The position numbers and the translations under genes are program-made. A stretch of DNA of 64,000 bases from the NCBI GenBank assembly GCA_016930535.1, contig JAFGGN010000043.1:1-64000 (forward strand). The letters are read 5' to 3'. Of the stretch, positions 8,715 to 18,378 are shown one piece after another; the stretch's first letter is position 1, and the number at the start of each line of letters is the position of its first letter. A model generated the notes under the pieces. That model made no database searches and was not told the origin of the DNA. It saw only the letters and a list, made by a program, of their open reading frames with translations. Source of the stretch: a bacterium (GTDB lineage Bacteria; Zhuqueibacterota; QNDG01; JAFGCO01).

Positions 8715-9446
8715 ATGAAAGGAGTCGTACTCGCGGGAGGCCTTGGGACGCGCCTGCATCCGCTGACCAAAGTCACCAACAAGCATTTACTGCCCGTGTA
8801 TGACAGGCCCATGATCTATTATCCGATTCAGACGCTCGTCGATGCGGGTATCCGTGAAATACTGATTGTCACAGGGGGGAACAATGCAGGCGAATTTCTG
8901 AGGCTCCTGGGCAATGGAAAACAGTTCGGATTGAAGCATATCAATTACACCTATCAGGAAGGCGAGGGAGGCATTGCCGAGGCACTGGGGCTGGCCGAAC
9001 ATTTTGTGGACGGTGAACCGGTTGTGGTGATACTGGGGGACAATATCATCGAGTCCAATATCAGACAGGCAGTCGTCCATTTCAGTAATCAGGAACACGG
9101 TGCGAAAATCCTGCTCAAACAGGTCGCGGATCCGCAGCGCTTCGGTGTGGCCGAACTGGATAATGACCGTATAGTCGGAATCGAGGAAAAACCGGCGGCG
9201 CCGAAATCCGATTATGCGGTCACTGGCATCTACATGTACGATGCCGATGTGTTCAGTATCATCAAAACGCTGGTTCCTTCCCAGCGGGGAGAGCTGGAAA
9301 TCACGGATGTGAACAACGATTATATTCACCGCAGTCTGATGACATATGAGATACTGGACGGATGGTGGACCGATGCAGGGACATTTGAATCCCTTTATCG
9401 CGCCAATTGCCTGGCCGCATCACAGGCCGGGACGTCCCGTTCCTGA
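8715..9446 (+). CDS. Sugar-1-phosphate nucleotidyltransferase, RmlA-like (short form)
   Basis: Predicted to join a nucleoside triphosphate and a sugar-1-phosphate into an NDP-sugar, most like glucose-1-phosphate thymidylyltransferase. The N-terminus has VVLAGGLGTRLHPLTKVTNKHL, the nucleotide-binding signature with its conserved Arg and Lys. GDNI near residue 109 and EEKP near 156 match RmlA metal and substrate sites, and WWTDAGTFES near the end is typical. At 243 residues it lacks the C-terminal extension of classical 290-residue RmlA; such short forms are common. No other dTDP-rhamnose genes are in the window, so the exact sugar is unknown. It may feed the glycan handled by the neighbouring SLBB protein. 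Confidence 0.85.
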   Translation: MKGVVLAGGLGTRLHPLTKVTNKHLLPVYDRPMIYYPIQTLVDAGIREILIVTGGNNAGEFLRLLGNGKQFGLKHINYTYQEGEGGIAEALGLAEHFVDGEPVVVILGDNIIESNIRQAVVHFSNQEHGAKILLKQVADPQRFGVAELDNDRIVGIEEKPAAPKSDYAVTGIYMYDADVFSIIKTLVPSQRGELEITDVNNDYIHRSLMTYEILDGWWTDAGTFESLYRANCLAASQAGTSRS

Positions 9447-9472
9447 TAATACCCTCATTTCTGGAGGAGGTT

Positions 9473-10636
9473 ATGCGTAAAATTTGGTTACCGATTGCCG
9501 TGCTGCTCTTTATCCGTTTCGATATGCCGGCCGTACCGTTCCAGGGCGGCCATGGTCTGATATACGTCCATTCGGCCGATATACTGAAACCCGGGTATCT
9601 GGATGTGAGCGGCGGTACGCGGTATTTCGGGAAAATCGCCAATTTCGGCGGCCAGGAAAAGGCCTATACATTGTGGGTCGTCAAGGGATATACCAGCATC
9701 AATTACGGCCTGAACGACCATGTGGAGCTTGCCCTCTGTCCCGTGCTGTATCAGGATACCAACAAGGGAAGCGACGGCATCAACAAGGAATCGGTGAACT
9801 TTCCGGACGACATTTTCCTGGGCGTCAAATTCGGTTCCTTTCAGAAACTGGAAAGTCCGTATGTATACGGCGGGCGCATGATGCTGCGCATTCCGACAGC
9901 GGACAAACACAATATCATCTATGAGGAGTATTCGGCAGGCGGTCTCGAAATCCTGCTCTCAGGCATGCTGTCCTATTATTCGAACGTTCAGTACCCGGAT
10001 GCGGGATGGTCCCTGCACGCAAATCTCGGTTATCTGAATCACAATGATGTCGGCAGGGAATTGACCAAAAATCCGGACGATCCTTCACCCAACAGTATGA
10101 GCTCGGAGCTGCTGTTCGGTGCCGGGGCCCTTTTTCCGGCCGGCCAGTTCGATTTTTCAGTCGAAATCAATGCCAACACGTTTCTTTCCCGTCCCCCGGT
10201 GACGGCCTACAGCCGGGAATATGCGAGCTATCTCACGGGCGGCGTCTATTACCGGCATAATTCCTGGCTGCAAATACAGATGGGCATGGATATCCGGCTG
10301 ATTTCAGACAGAGACCTGTCCGAATATTCGGATGCCGGTACCACCTCTCTGTCAAAACCGCCGACCGGGGATTTTCCCAATTATCCGTCCTGGCGCGGCA
10401 TACTCGGATTCAAAGTCGCGCTTCTTCCCAAAGCACTGCGTACGTCGGACGAAGATGAGCTGCGCAGAAAAACACGCGACCGGCGGAACATCCTGGAACG
10501 CATGATCGACGAACAGAAAGACACCGAAGACGCCGAAGAGGAACTGTCGCGGATCAAATCGGAAAGGCAGCGCGTGGAGCAGGAGCTCGAAAGGCTGAGA
10601 AAACTGCTGGAGCAGGAAAAAAAGAAGGACAATTGA
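9473..10636 (+). CDS. Predicted outer-membrane barrel protein with C-terminal coiled coil
   Basis: No family was recognised with confidence. The 387-residue protein has a signal peptide (MRKIWLPIAVLLFIRFDMPA), a long region of alternating strands rich in Gly and aromatics (for example SINYGLNDHVELALCPVLYQ) consistent with a beta barrel, and from about residue 335 a highly charged helix (RNILERMIDEQKDTEDAEEE onward) likely to form a coiled coil. The frame is open from 9407, but the ATG at 9473 has GGAGGAGG directly upstream. It ends the first operon, just before a terminator. A barrel with a periplasmic helical tail could interact with peptidoglycan or a partner; that is speculation. Confidence 0.6.
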   Translation: MRKIWLPIAVLLFIRFDMPAVPFQGGHGLIYVHSADILKPGYLDVSGGTRYFGKIANFGGQEKAYTLWVVKGYTSINYGLNDHVELALCPVLYQDTNKGSDGINKESVNFPDDIFLGVKFGSFQKLESPYVYGGRMMLRIPTADKHNIIYEEYSAGGLEILLSGMLSYYSNVQYPDAGWSLHANLGYLNHNDVGRELTKNPDDPSPNSMSSELLFGAGALFPAGQFDFSVEINANTFLSRPPVTAYSREYASYLTGGVYYRHNSWLQIQMGMDIRLISDRDLSEYSDAGTTSLSKPPTGDFPNYPSWRGILGFKVALLPKALRTSDEDELRRKTRDRRNILERMIDEQKDTEDAEEELSRIKSERQRVEQELERLRKLLEQEKKKDN

Positions 10637-10699
10637 CAGTCCTGACTGTCCGGCCCCCAAAACCCTGTCTGCGAAGCCGATGGGGTTTTCTTGTTTTTA
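10635..10699 (+). terminator. Rho-independent terminator after the barrel gene
   Basis: Two hairpins lie side by side. GACAGTC (10635-10641) pairs with GACTGTC (10644-10650). AAAACCC (10659-10665) pairs with GGGTTTT (10683-10689) and is followed by a T-rich stretch to 10699. This closes the folP-to-barrel transcript and overlaps the region just before the TPR gene. Confidence 0.7.
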
Positions 10700-10717
10700 A
10701 TTAGCGGGAGAAATCAA

Positions 10718-13700
10718 GTGAACCTGAAAACGGCCCTCTTTGTATCAGTTACCATCATGGCATCCGGCGTTTCAGCTCAGACTTCATTATCCGAAAATGC
10801 ATTCGGTTACGGAAAGAAACTGTATCATGAAGGATTCTACGATATGGCCGTGATGCAGTTTCAGGATTATATCGGGCAGTATCCCACGGCACCTGATCTC
10901 TGTGAAGCTCTTTTTTTACAGGGGGAGGCGCTCTTTCATCTGCGAAATTATAAAGATGCCGGCAACGTCTATTTGAAGGTCATACTGCAGTTCCCGGATA
11001 AAACCGAAGCACCTGCCGCGTATTACCGTTTTGCACTTTGTTTTGAAAAACTCGGACAGACGGATGCCGCTGTTCAGAATTATCTGCGGGCTTTTGATTA
11101 TTTCCCTGAGCATCCGATGGGGCAGGAGAGCCTTTACCGCGCGGCCCTTGTTTCTGCGAAGCAGAAGAATCCGGATGCGGCCCTGTCCTCGCTGAAACTC
11201 CTCTCAGCGCAGAAATTGTCGATGGATCTTCTCGCACGGACCGAATTTCTGAAGGCAGACATTCTGACGGAACAGGACAGGTATGAAGACGCAATGACAG
11301 TCCTGGAGCCTTTTACACAGACCGGAATCCGGCAGGAAGATAAAATCCATGCCTGGCTCAAGGCAGGACAGATTCATCAGCAAACCGGACACTACGATCA
11401 GGCAAAATCGGCCTATGATAAAGTATTCAACCAGACCGGTGCAGATTCGCTGAGAGGTGAAGCTGCGTATCATATGGGATCGGTTCATTTTCTTCTGAAG
11501 GATTTTTCGCAGGCGTCCCGCTTTTTTCAAACCTGTCTGGGCTTTCCGGCTGTGGCCGGTCATTTCTATTCGGCAAGCATGATGCTGGGGAAATGTGCTT
11601 TGTATACGGGCAATCCGGAGGATGCAGTCCGGTATTTTACGGATGCATCTGTTCTCGGCAGCACCGTTGAAGAAAGGCTCGGTTCGCTTGTCGGACTTGC
11701 ACAGGCCCTGGATGCAAACGGTGAACCTGAAAAAGCCTGCCAGATATTGAAGCAGGCGCTCAATACACCTGATCTCCCGTCTGAATATCATAAACGCTTA
11801 ATTCTGGAACTTGCCGGTGTTCTAAGGAAAAACAATACAGAAGAGGCGGTCCAGGTACTGGCAGAATATGCGGACCGGGACCAATCCGATGCAATGCACC
11901 CGTATATTCAGTTTTATGTAGCCAGAATCTATATCGAGAAAGGACTGCTCCAGCCAGCCTGGTCGGCTTTACGCGCATTGTGGCAGCGGTTTCCGGATCA
12001 TGAACTCGCTCCCCGCGCTTATTTTATGGCTGCCGGGAGTCTTGAACGCGCGGGACAGGAACAGCAGGCCGCAGAACTGATTCGTTATATCGAAACGCGT
12101 TATCCGGGATCCGCCTATGCTGATTCGGCACGGATCCAATGGATGGTTAAGCGTAGGCCGACCCCCGAACTGACCGAACAGAATTTCGTCATGCTGCAGA
12201 CCCTGTTTGCGGAGACTGTGAGCCATCCGGAAGATACGGACAATCTGTTCCGCTATGCGCGTCTCCTCGTGGATGGATTTGGATTATATGAAGCGGCCAT
12301 CCCTTTATTGAAATCCTGTTTAGGGGACAATGAGCAAACACTCGATCGTGCCGAACTGTATTTCACCATGGGTGTCGCCTGGTTGAATGGCCGGTCCCCG
12401 TCCCGCCAGGACAGTGCGGCTGTTTATATGCAGAAAGTCTGGAATGAGTTTCCCGGACATCCCCGTATCCGGGACGCCGCTGTAGCCTATGCACGGCTGC
12501 TGAAGGCAAACGATGACCGGATCATTCAAATATTCAGGCAGGTTTTGAAACAATCCGGGGGAGCCGGTCCGGATGAATTGAATGAGGCTGTTGGAAAATA
12601 TTATTTAAAAAAGGATTCGCTGGAAAAGGCCTTACCGTATTTTAAAAATTGGGCGGATTCGGATACACTGAACCGGCCGATGCCCGTTTTTTATCTCGGA
12701 AGAACATATGCCCTGTTGAATCGTCCCGCCACGGCAGATTCGCTGCTTCAGACTGTACAAAACGCTTACAGCCGTCACGGCTGGATTCCCAGGATTCTGT
12801 TTGAACGCTCCCGCTTGCTTGAGAAAATGCAGAATGATGCAGACGCCCTGAGTCTTCTGGAACAATTGCTTGAGCATCCTGTCGATCCGTTCCTTGCGGA
12901 TTCTGCGAGGATGGCGGCAGGAAACATGTATTTGGAAATACATGATTTTGAAAAGGCATACAAACTCTTCAAAACGCTCGTTCTTCAGGACAGCGTCAGG
13001 ATGCTGGCCTTTTCATACGGACTGCTTTCAGAGAAACCGGCTGTTCATGCGGAGGCACTCGCGGGATGGGCCAAAGCCTGCGCAGGACTCGGATTATTCG
13101 GACAGGCACGATCCCTGTATTTCGATTACTTCGACCGGTATTCACAGGATCAGACCGCATTGCTCATGACATTCGCACAGATATCCGAACAGGAAGGAAA
13201 TCCTGTCCGTGCCATTCAGTATCTTGATCAGCTGCAAGGCGTCTCGGAAATGGATACCCTTCAAATCTGGTTGGCCTCCCTGTACGAAAAGGCGGGGAAA
13301 TACGGTGAGGCCTATACGCACTATCAGCAGGCCCTGCATTCGGCTTCCCGGCATGCAATGCGCATCAATCAAAGAATCATCCTGAATTTATTGAAACAGG
13401 ATAAAATTCCTGAAGGGGAGTCACGGATCAATGTGTTCGAGAAAACATACAGAAAGGAACCGGATTTCGAACCGATGATGGCTGAAATCCTATACGAAAA
13501 AGGGAAAGCCCATTTCAGGCAGAAGGATTTCGATCTGGCGGAAAACCAGTTTCAGAGAATCAAGGATAAATTTAAAAAAACCGGATTTCGTGCATCCGCA
13601 GAACTTGAAATCGGAAGAATCCGCATCGTGACCAATAAAATCGATGATGCCCTTGAAATTCTCACACGCATGACTTCGGATTATTACGGCAACTCCATAT

Positions 13701-14326
13701 ACTATCAGGTCTATCTCAATCTCGGGGACCTCTACTACAGGCTGCAGCAGTTTGAAAATGCGTTGAATGCATTTAAAATCGCTGCCAAGGACAGCGCCAG
13801 TATGGGTAACCGGCAGCTGGCATCCCGTTATATGATACGAATTTACGAAACCATGGGTTTGTGGGAAGGGGCACTCGCGCTGACACGAACTTATATCCGG
13901 GAATATCCGGATGCAGACGATGCTGTGCAAAAACAGGTACAAATCGGCAATTTCTACATGCATCTGAAGGATTATGACCGCGCTATCGAACAGTTCAAAA
14001 AAACGCAGCAAACAGCCGATTCTGAAACGGAGGCTGAAATTCAGTACTGGATCGGAAAATGTTATGCGGATATGGGGCGGCTGGACAGGGCCGTTCTGGA
14101 ATATCTGAAAGTGAAATACATTTCCAAGCCGACAAAACTTCCGTGGGCGTCGACTGCCCTATACGAAGCGGCCCAGGCCTATCTCAAAATGGGCAAACCT
14201 TGGGAAGCCAAAATAATTTTCGAGAAAATCGTCCGCTTCGAAGGCGCAACAAGCGATCTTGGACGGATTGCACGGCAGCGTATCGAGGAGATCGGGCAGG
14301 GAAAATATGCGGAGAACGGTCCATGA
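10718..14326 (+). CDS. Large exported TPR-repeat protein
   Basis: A 1,202-residue protein made almost wholly of tetratricopeptide repeats, including YGKKLYHEGFYDMAVMQFQD near the N-terminus, YKDAGNVYLKVILQFPDKTE, and repeats continuing to the end. A signal peptide (MNLKTALFVSVTIMASGVSAQ) predicts periplasmic or outer-membrane location. The GTG at 10718 was chosen over the TTG at 10691 because it has GGGAG at 10706-10710 and starts the signal peptide directly. The early repeats (residues 20-130) resemble YbgF/BamD-type repeats, which assist cell-envelope assembly; gliding or type IX accessory TPR proteins are another possibility. The stop overlaps the nadC start by two bases. Confidence 0.8.
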   Translation: MNLKTALFVSVTIMASGVSAQTSLSENAFGYGKKLYHEGFYDMAVMQFQDYIGQYPTAPDLCEALFLQGEALFHLRNYKDAGNVYLKVILQFPDKTEAPAAYYRFALCFEKLGQTDAAVQNYLRAFDYFPEHPMGQESLYRAALVSAKQKNPDAALSSLKLLSAQKLSMDLLARTEFLKADILTEQDRYEDAMTVLEPFTQTGIRQEDKIHAWLKAGQIHQQTGHYDQAKSAYDKVFNQTGADSLRGEAAYHMGSVHFLLKDFSQASRFFQTCLGFPAVAGHFYSASMMLGKCALYTGNPEDAVRYFTDASVLGSTVEERLGSLVGLAQALDANGEPEKACQILKQALNTPDLPSEYHKRLILELAGVLRKNNTEEAVQVLAEYADRDQSDAMHPYIQFYVARIYIEKGLLQPAWSALRALWQRFPDHELAPRAYFMAAGSLERAGQEQQAAELIRYIETRYPGSAYADSARIQWMVKRRPTPELTEQNFVMLQTLFAETVSHPEDTDNLFRYARLLVDGFGLYEAAIPLLKSCLGDNEQTLDRAELYFTMGVAWLNGRSPSRQDSAAVYMQKVWNEFPGHPRIRDAAVAYARLLKANDDRIIQIFRQVLKQSGGAGPDELNEAVGKYYLKKDSLEKALPYFKNWADSDTLNRPMPVFYLGRTYALLNRPATADSLLQTVQNAYSRHGWIPRILFERSRLLEKMQNDADALSLLEQLLEHPVDPFLADSARMAAGNMYLEIHDFEKAYKLFKTLVLQDSVRMLAFSYGLLSEKPAVHAEALAGWAKACAGLGLFGQARSLYFDYFDRYSQDQTALLMTFAQISEQEGNPVRAIQYLDQLQGVSEMDTLQIWLASLYEKAGKYGEAYTHYQQALHSASRHAMRINQRIILNLLKQDKIPEGESRINVFEKTYRKEPDFEPMMAEILYEKGKAHFRQKDFDLAENQFQRIKDKFKKTGFRASAELEIGRIRIVTNKIDDALEILTRMTSDYYGNSIYYQVYLNLGDLYYRLQQFENALNAFKIAAKDSASMGNRQLASRYMIRIYETMGLWEGALALTRTYIREYPDADDAVQKQVQIGNFYMHLKDYDRAIEQFKKTQQTADSETEAEIQYWIGKCYADMGRLDRAVLEYLKVKYISKPTKLPWASTALYEAAQAYLKMGKPWEAKIIFEKIVRFEGATSDLGRIARQRIEEIGQGKYAENGP

Positions 14327-15183
14327 CCTGGAATATTCCCGAACATGTGATCCGGCATCTGATCGATCTGGCCCTGGGTGAAGATTTGATGGACCGGGGT
14401 GATCTGACCTCCCTGTCTACGATTCCGGAATCCTGCCGCGGCAAGGCCCGTATTGTATTGAAAGCGGATGGCGTTATCGCCGGATGCCCGCTTTTTTCAC
14501 GAATCTTTTCTCAGGTGGACGAGGATATCGGGATCACGACTTATGCGGAAGACGGCGCCTTTTTGCCGGCCGGCACAACAGTGGCCATGTTTACGGGTAA
14601 AATGAGAAGCATGCTGACGGCCGAGCGCACCTTGCTGAATTTTTTACAGCGGTTGTCCGGTATTGCCACGATGACGAGGCATTACGTGCATAAAGTGTCG
14701 CACACCGGATCGGTTATTCTCGATACAAGAAAAACCACACCTGCCATGCGTCTGCTTGAAAAATACGCTGTAAGACAGGGGGGAGGGCAGAATCACCGGA
14801 CCGGATTGTACGATATGATCCTGATCAAGGACAATCACATTGATTCATGCGGAGGCATTGCACCTGCCATGGAATCCTGCCTGGCATACCTTCAACAAAG
14901 AAACCTGAGCATCCCTGTGGAAGTGGAAACGCGCAATCTCGGGGAAGTGCGGGAAGCGCTGCAGTTTCCGGTGCGACGTATCATGCTGGACAATATGGAT
15001 ACGGAAACCATGACCGAGGCCGTCGGCCTGATCGGCGCAAAAGCAGAAACTGAAGCCTCGGGCAACATCACACTCGATACGGTTTCTGCAGTTGCTGAAA
15101 CCGGTGTGGATTTTATTTCCGTCGGCGCTCTGACACACTCCGTTAAAGCACTCGACATTTCCATGTGTATCGAATCCTTCTGA
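14323..15183 (+). CDS. nadC: Nicotinate-nucleotide pyrophosphorylase (quinolinate phosphoribosyltransferase)
   Basis: Converts quinolinate and PRPP to nicotinate mononucleotide in NAD synthesis. The 286-residue protein shows the family blocks: ALGEDLMDRGDLT near residue 17, TAERTLLNFLQRLSGIATMT near 91, LDTRKTTPAMRLLEKYAVRQ near 131, the GGGQNHRTGLYDMILIKDNH region near 151, and VEVETRNL and IMLDNMD near the C-terminus. The frame is open upstream, but the ATG at 14323 overlaps the TPR stop (ATGA) and gives the normal length. No nadA or nadB is in the window. Confidence 0.96.
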   Translation: MTWNIPEHVIRHLIDLALGEDLMDRGDLTSLSTIPESCRGKARIVLKADGVIAGCPLFSRIFSQVDEDIGITTYAEDGAFLPAGTTVAMFTGKMRSMLTAERTLLNFLQRLSGIATMTRHYVHKVSHTGSVILDTRKTTPAMRLLEKYAVRQGGGQNHRTGLYDMILIKDNHIDSCGGIAPAMESCLAYLQQRNLSIPVEVETRNLGEVREALQFPVRRIMLDNMDTETMTEAVGLIGAKAETEASGNITLDTVSAVAETGVDFISVGALTHSVKALDISMCIESF

Positions 15184-15321
15184 TTTAAAAAAACCGGCGC
15201 AAAACAGCAAACTAATTTATTCTTCATCCGGATCATCTTCAGTATACTGCAGTCGGGAACAGGTCTGAATGATTATTACCCGATTTGAATGAAAAGCCCA
15301 TGAATATTATCAAGAAATTCC

Positions 15322-15350
15322 TTGCGGAAACAGCGCTAAGTTTATATATT
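15322..15350 (+). promoter_or_regulatory. Predicted vegetative promoter of the por operon
   Basis: TTGCGG (15322-15327), 17 bp, then TATATT (15345-15350), in the 222-base gap before porG. The -10 is strong, the -35 weak. The same TTGC-17-TATNTT arrangement occurs ahead of several other genes here, which raises confidence. Nothing else was recognised in the gap. Confidence 0.5.
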
Positions 15351-15405
15351 TTATAGGCCGAAATTTTTAAACCAGTTCGTTCTTCATATTCATCCGGAGG
15401 CACTT

Positions 15406-15963
15406 ATGGTTGAAATCCGGTTTCACGGCCGGGGTGGTCAGGGAGCAGTCAAGGGCTCGGATATACTTGCCATGGCCGCATTTTATGAGGGGAAAGAAGT
15501 TCAATCGTTCCCCTTTTTTGGTGTCGAACGGCGCGGCGCACCGGTCACCGCTTTTACGAGAATCAGTGAAGCGGAAATCCGGATTCATTCCTATATTTAT
15601 GATCCTGATGTGCTTGTGATTCTCGATCCGACGTTGATTCATGCGGTTCCGCTTACACAGGGTCTGAAACCCGGCGGCCGCATCATTATCAACACAAAAC
15701 GAAGTCCGGACGAATTTGTGTTTCCGGATACGGATCATCCGCATATTTTTACCGTCGACTGCACCAGCATTGCCACCGAATTCGGACTCGGATCCAAGGA
15801 GAGCCCGATCGTCAATACGACCATTCTAGGCGCCGTGGCCAAAGCGACCGGATTGGTTGAAATCGAATCGATACGCAGGGCCATCCACGACAAGATCCCG
15901 GTGAAAAGGGAACAGAATGAAGAAGCAGCTCAAAAAGCATTCGATATGCTGATCGGGAAGTGA
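15406..15963 (+). CDS. porG: 2-oxoacid:ferredoxin oxidoreductase, gamma subunit
   Basis: First gene of a four-subunit 2-oxoacid (probably pyruvate or branched-chain) ferredoxin oxidoreductase. The 185-residue protein matches the gamma (POR/KOR catalytic-domain III) subunit: [20 protein letters not shown] at residue 3 and [15 protein letters not shown] near 40 are diagnostic. It lies ahead of the delta, alpha and beta subunits, the G-D-A-B order known from thermophilic POR and VOR operons. The ATG at 15406 follows ATCCGGAGG. Its last codons overlap the start of the delta subunit. Confidence 0.94.
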   Translation: MVEIRFHGRGGQGAVKGSDILAMAAFYEGKEVQSFPFFGVERRGAPVTAFTRISEAEIRIHSYIYDPDVLVILDPTLIHAVPLTQGLKPGGRIIINTKRSPDEFVFPDTDHPHIFTVDCTSIATEFGLGSKESPIVNTTILGAVAKATGLVEIESIRRAIHDKIPVKREQNEEAAQKAFDMLIGK

Positions 15964-16265
15964 GTCGAATTATGAATCAAAAAAAATCCGAAAAAGTCAA
16001 AATTGAATCGCTTCGCGATATGCCCGATATGCCGGCATCGATGGGAAGCATGCGCATGAATAAAACCGCGTCATGGAGAAGTATACGCCCCGTTTTAAAT
16101 CCCGATAAGTGTACACGCTGCATGATATGCTGGAAATACTGTCCCGAACCGGCGATTTTACCAACCGATCCTCCGACAATCGATTATGATTTCTGCAAGG
16201 GATGCGGTATATGTATTGCGGAGTGTCCATCTGATGCGTTGCATTCTGAAACGGAAGGGAAATAG
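15960..16265 (+). CDS. porD: 2-oxoacid:ferredoxin oxidoreductase, delta (2x[4Fe-4S] ferredoxin) subunit
   Basis: A 101-residue ferredoxin-like subunit carrying electrons from the catalytic core to external ferredoxin. Two clusters are seen: [13 protein letters not shown] near residue 51 and [13 protein letters not shown] near 78. Both have the CxxCxxCxxxCP spacing of [4Fe-4S] sites. The longest frame begins with a GTG at 15960 overlapping the porG stop; an ATG at 15972 is an alternative that removes four residues. Confidence 0.93.
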   Translation: MSRIMNQKKSEKVKIESLRDMPDMPASMGSMRMNKTASWRSIRPVLNPDKCTRCMICWKYCPEPAILPTDPPTIDYDFCKGCGICIAECPSDALHSETEGK

Positions 16266-16277
16266 GAAACTCGTTTC

Positions 16278-17444
16278 ATGAAAAAAGTACTCACAGGAAA
16301 TTTTGCCGCAGCCTATGGCGCTGCCGCAGCCAGGGTGAATGTGGTCTCCGCTTATCCGATTACGCCTCAGACTACGGTCGTGGAAATCATGTCGGAAATC
16401 GTGGCCAACGGTGAACTGGATGCTGAATTCATTAAAGTGGAATCCGAACATTCCGCGCTTGCTTCATGCATTGGCGCACAGGCAGCAGGTGCAAGAACAT
16501 TTACGGCGACCTCGTCGCAGGGCCTTGCATTGATGCATGAGCTGCTGCACTGGGCCGCGAGGGGAAGGCTTCCGATCGTTATCGCAAACATCAACAGAGC
16601 CATGGCACCCGGCTGGTCCATCTGGGCCGATGTCACGGATTCCATTGCCCAGCGCGATACGGGCTGGATGCAGATGTATTGCGAAAATAATCAGGAAGTG
16701 TTCGATACGATTCTCATGTCTTATAAAATTTGCGAAAACAAGCAGGTACTTCTTCCGACCCTGGTCAATCTGGATGCATTTTTCCTTTCACACACATCAC
16801 AGGTTGTGGACATGCACGATCAGGCAATCATCGACGGTTTTCTGCCCGAATACGAGCCGGAACTGAAACTCGATGTCCATGATCCGCATTCTTTCGGTGC
16901 CTTGACATCGCCGGAATATTATTATGAATTTTCCTATAAGATGCATGAGGCCCAGATGCGGGCCAAAACGGTCATCAGGGAAGTGGGTGAGGAGTTCGGC
17001 CGTGTTTTCGGCAGATCCTATGATCTTGTCGAACCTTACCAATGTGAAGATGCTGAACTGATTCTGATCAATTACGGCACGATTGCGGGTACGGCCAAAG
17101 AGGCTGTGGATGTGATGCGTGAAAGGGGATTGAAGGTCGGCTCCTTAAAAATACGGTATTTCCGGCCTTTCCCGGAAGAGGATATACGGCATCATCTGAA
17201 GCATGCGAAAAAGGTCGGCGTAATTGACCGTGCCATCTCGTTTGGTCACGCGGGGCCTTTTTTCACGGAAATAAAAGCCGCAATGTCGCAAGACAACCCG
17301 CCATTGTACGGATTTATCGCCGGACTGGGCGGAAGAGATGTTTCACTTCATGATATCGAATTCATGACCGCATATATGCAGAAGCATGAACCTGAAGATC
17401 TTATCTGGATAGGATTGCGAAATGGCCAAGGCGAAAACCACTGA
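16278..17444 (+). CDS. porA: 2-oxoacid:ferredoxin oxidoreductase, alpha subunit
   Basis: The 388-residue alpha subunit contributes the pyrimidine-binding half of the thiamine diphosphate site and the CoA-related domain II. The N-terminal SAYPITPQTTVVE near residue 24 and VESEHSALASCIGAQAAGAR near 55 are the family signature, followed by TATSSQGLALM. The length fits archaeal-type split POR/VOR alpha chains rather than the fused 1,200-residue PFOR. Pyruvate is the likeliest substrate, but 2-oxoisovalerate cannot be excluded by eye. The C-terminus overlaps the beta subunit start by 23 bases. Confidence 0.94.
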   Translation: MKKVLTGNFAAAYGAAAARVNVVSAYPITPQTTVVEIMSEIVANGELDAEFIKVESEHSALASCIGAQAAGARTFTATSSQGLALMHELLHWAARGRLPIVIANINRAMAPGWSIWADVTDSIAQRDTGWMQMYCENNQEVFDTILMSYKICENKQVLLPTLVNLDAFFLSHTSQVVDMHDQAIIDGFLPEYEPELKLDVHDPHSFGALTSPEYYYEFSYKMHEAQMRAKTVIREVGEEFGRVFGRSYDLVEPYQCEDAELILINYGTIAGTAKEAVDVMRERGLKVGSLKIRYFRPFPEEDIRHHLKHAKKVGVIDRAISFGHAGPFFTEIKAAMSQDNPPLYGFIAGLGGRDVSLHDIEFMTAYMQKHEPEDLIWIGLRNGQGENH

Positions 17445-18336
17445 AAGAAAAATCAGACTGACCCTTCCGGAAACGGAAATCATGTCTCCGGGGCATCTTG
17501 CCTGTCAGGGTTGCGGTGCATCCATGGCCATGCGATATGCCTTGAAGGCCCTGGGGCCCGACACGGTCACGGCCATTCCTGCATGCTGCTGGGCCGTGAT
17601 CGATGGTCCTTTTCCATATTCGGCCGCAGGCATTCCCGTTTACCATTGTGCTTTTGAAACAGCGGCAAGTACGGCCGGAGGCATCTCGTATGCGTTGAAG
17701 GCGCTGAAAAAGGAGAATGTCACTGCTCTTGCGTGGGCCGGAGACGGCGGCACGTTCGATATCGGCCTTCAGGCCCTGTCAGGCGCTGCCGAGCGCGGAG
17801 ACAATATTATCTATATCGTTTACGATAACGAAGCCTATATGAATACGGGAATTCAGCGGTCATCGGCCACACCGCATGGCGCATGGACGACAACGACGCC
17901 TGTCAAACATTTCAAAAAAGGAAACAAAAAAAACATCATGGAAATCATGGTGGCCCATCATATCCCATACTGTGCCACGGCCAATATCGCTTATCCGGAA
18001 GATATTATCAAAAAACTGATCAAAGCAAAATCGATTAAAGGCTGTAAATTTATTCACCTTTATGCCCCGTGCCCGACAGGGTGGAAACATCCTCCAAGCA
18101 CGACTGTCAAAGTGGCCCGGCTGGCCACGCAGACAAATGTGTTCCCTATTTATGAAGTCGAGGATGGGATCTATAAAATAAATAAAAAAATCGCAAATCC
18201 CGTTCCTGTCGAGGTCTATCTGAAAGAGCAGGGCCGGTTCCGGCACCTGTCTGCTGCGGAAGTTCAGTTGATACAGAAACAGGTGGACTCCGCCTGGGAA
18301 AAACTGGTTAAACTCGAACAGGCATTCGGACAGTGA
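17422..18336 (+). CDS. porB: 2-oxoacid:ferredoxin oxidoreductase, beta subunit (TPP-binding)
   Basis: The 304-residue beta subunit binds thiamine diphosphate and one [4Fe-4S] cluster. CQGCGAS near residue 29 and the ACCW segment supply cluster cysteines. AWAGDGGTFDIGLQAL near 108, with NEAYMNTG about 30 residues later, forms the GDG...N thiamine-diphosphate and Mg motif; PCPTGW near 215 is also typical. It starts inside porA, completing a tightly coupled porGDAB operon. The product acyl-CoA could be used by the Ptb/Buk enzymes encoded downstream. Confidence 0.94.
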   Translation: MAKAKTTERKIRLTLPETEIMSPGHLACQGCGASMAMRYALKALGPDTVTAIPACCWAVIDGPFPYSAAGIPVYHCAFETAASTAGGISYALKALKKENVTALAWAGDGGTFDIGLQALSGAAERGDNIIYIVYDNEAYMNTGIQRSSATPHGAWTTTTPVKHFKKGNKKNIMEIMVAHHIPYCATANIAYPEDIIKKLIKAKSIKGCKFIHLYAPCPTGWKHPPSTTVKVARLATQTNVFPIYEVEDGIYKINKKIANPVPVEVYLKEQGRFRHLSAAEVQLIQKQVDSAWEKLVKLEQAFGQ

Positions 18337-18378
18337 CGGAGAAACTGAGGTCAGGACGCCTATTGTGGGAATTTCCCG

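Noticed and set aside
10718..14326. Periodic repeats in the TPR gene as a possible DNA repeat array
   Set aside because: The periodicity is at the protein level (about 34 residues); no exact tandem DNA repeat or CRISPR-like unit is seen.
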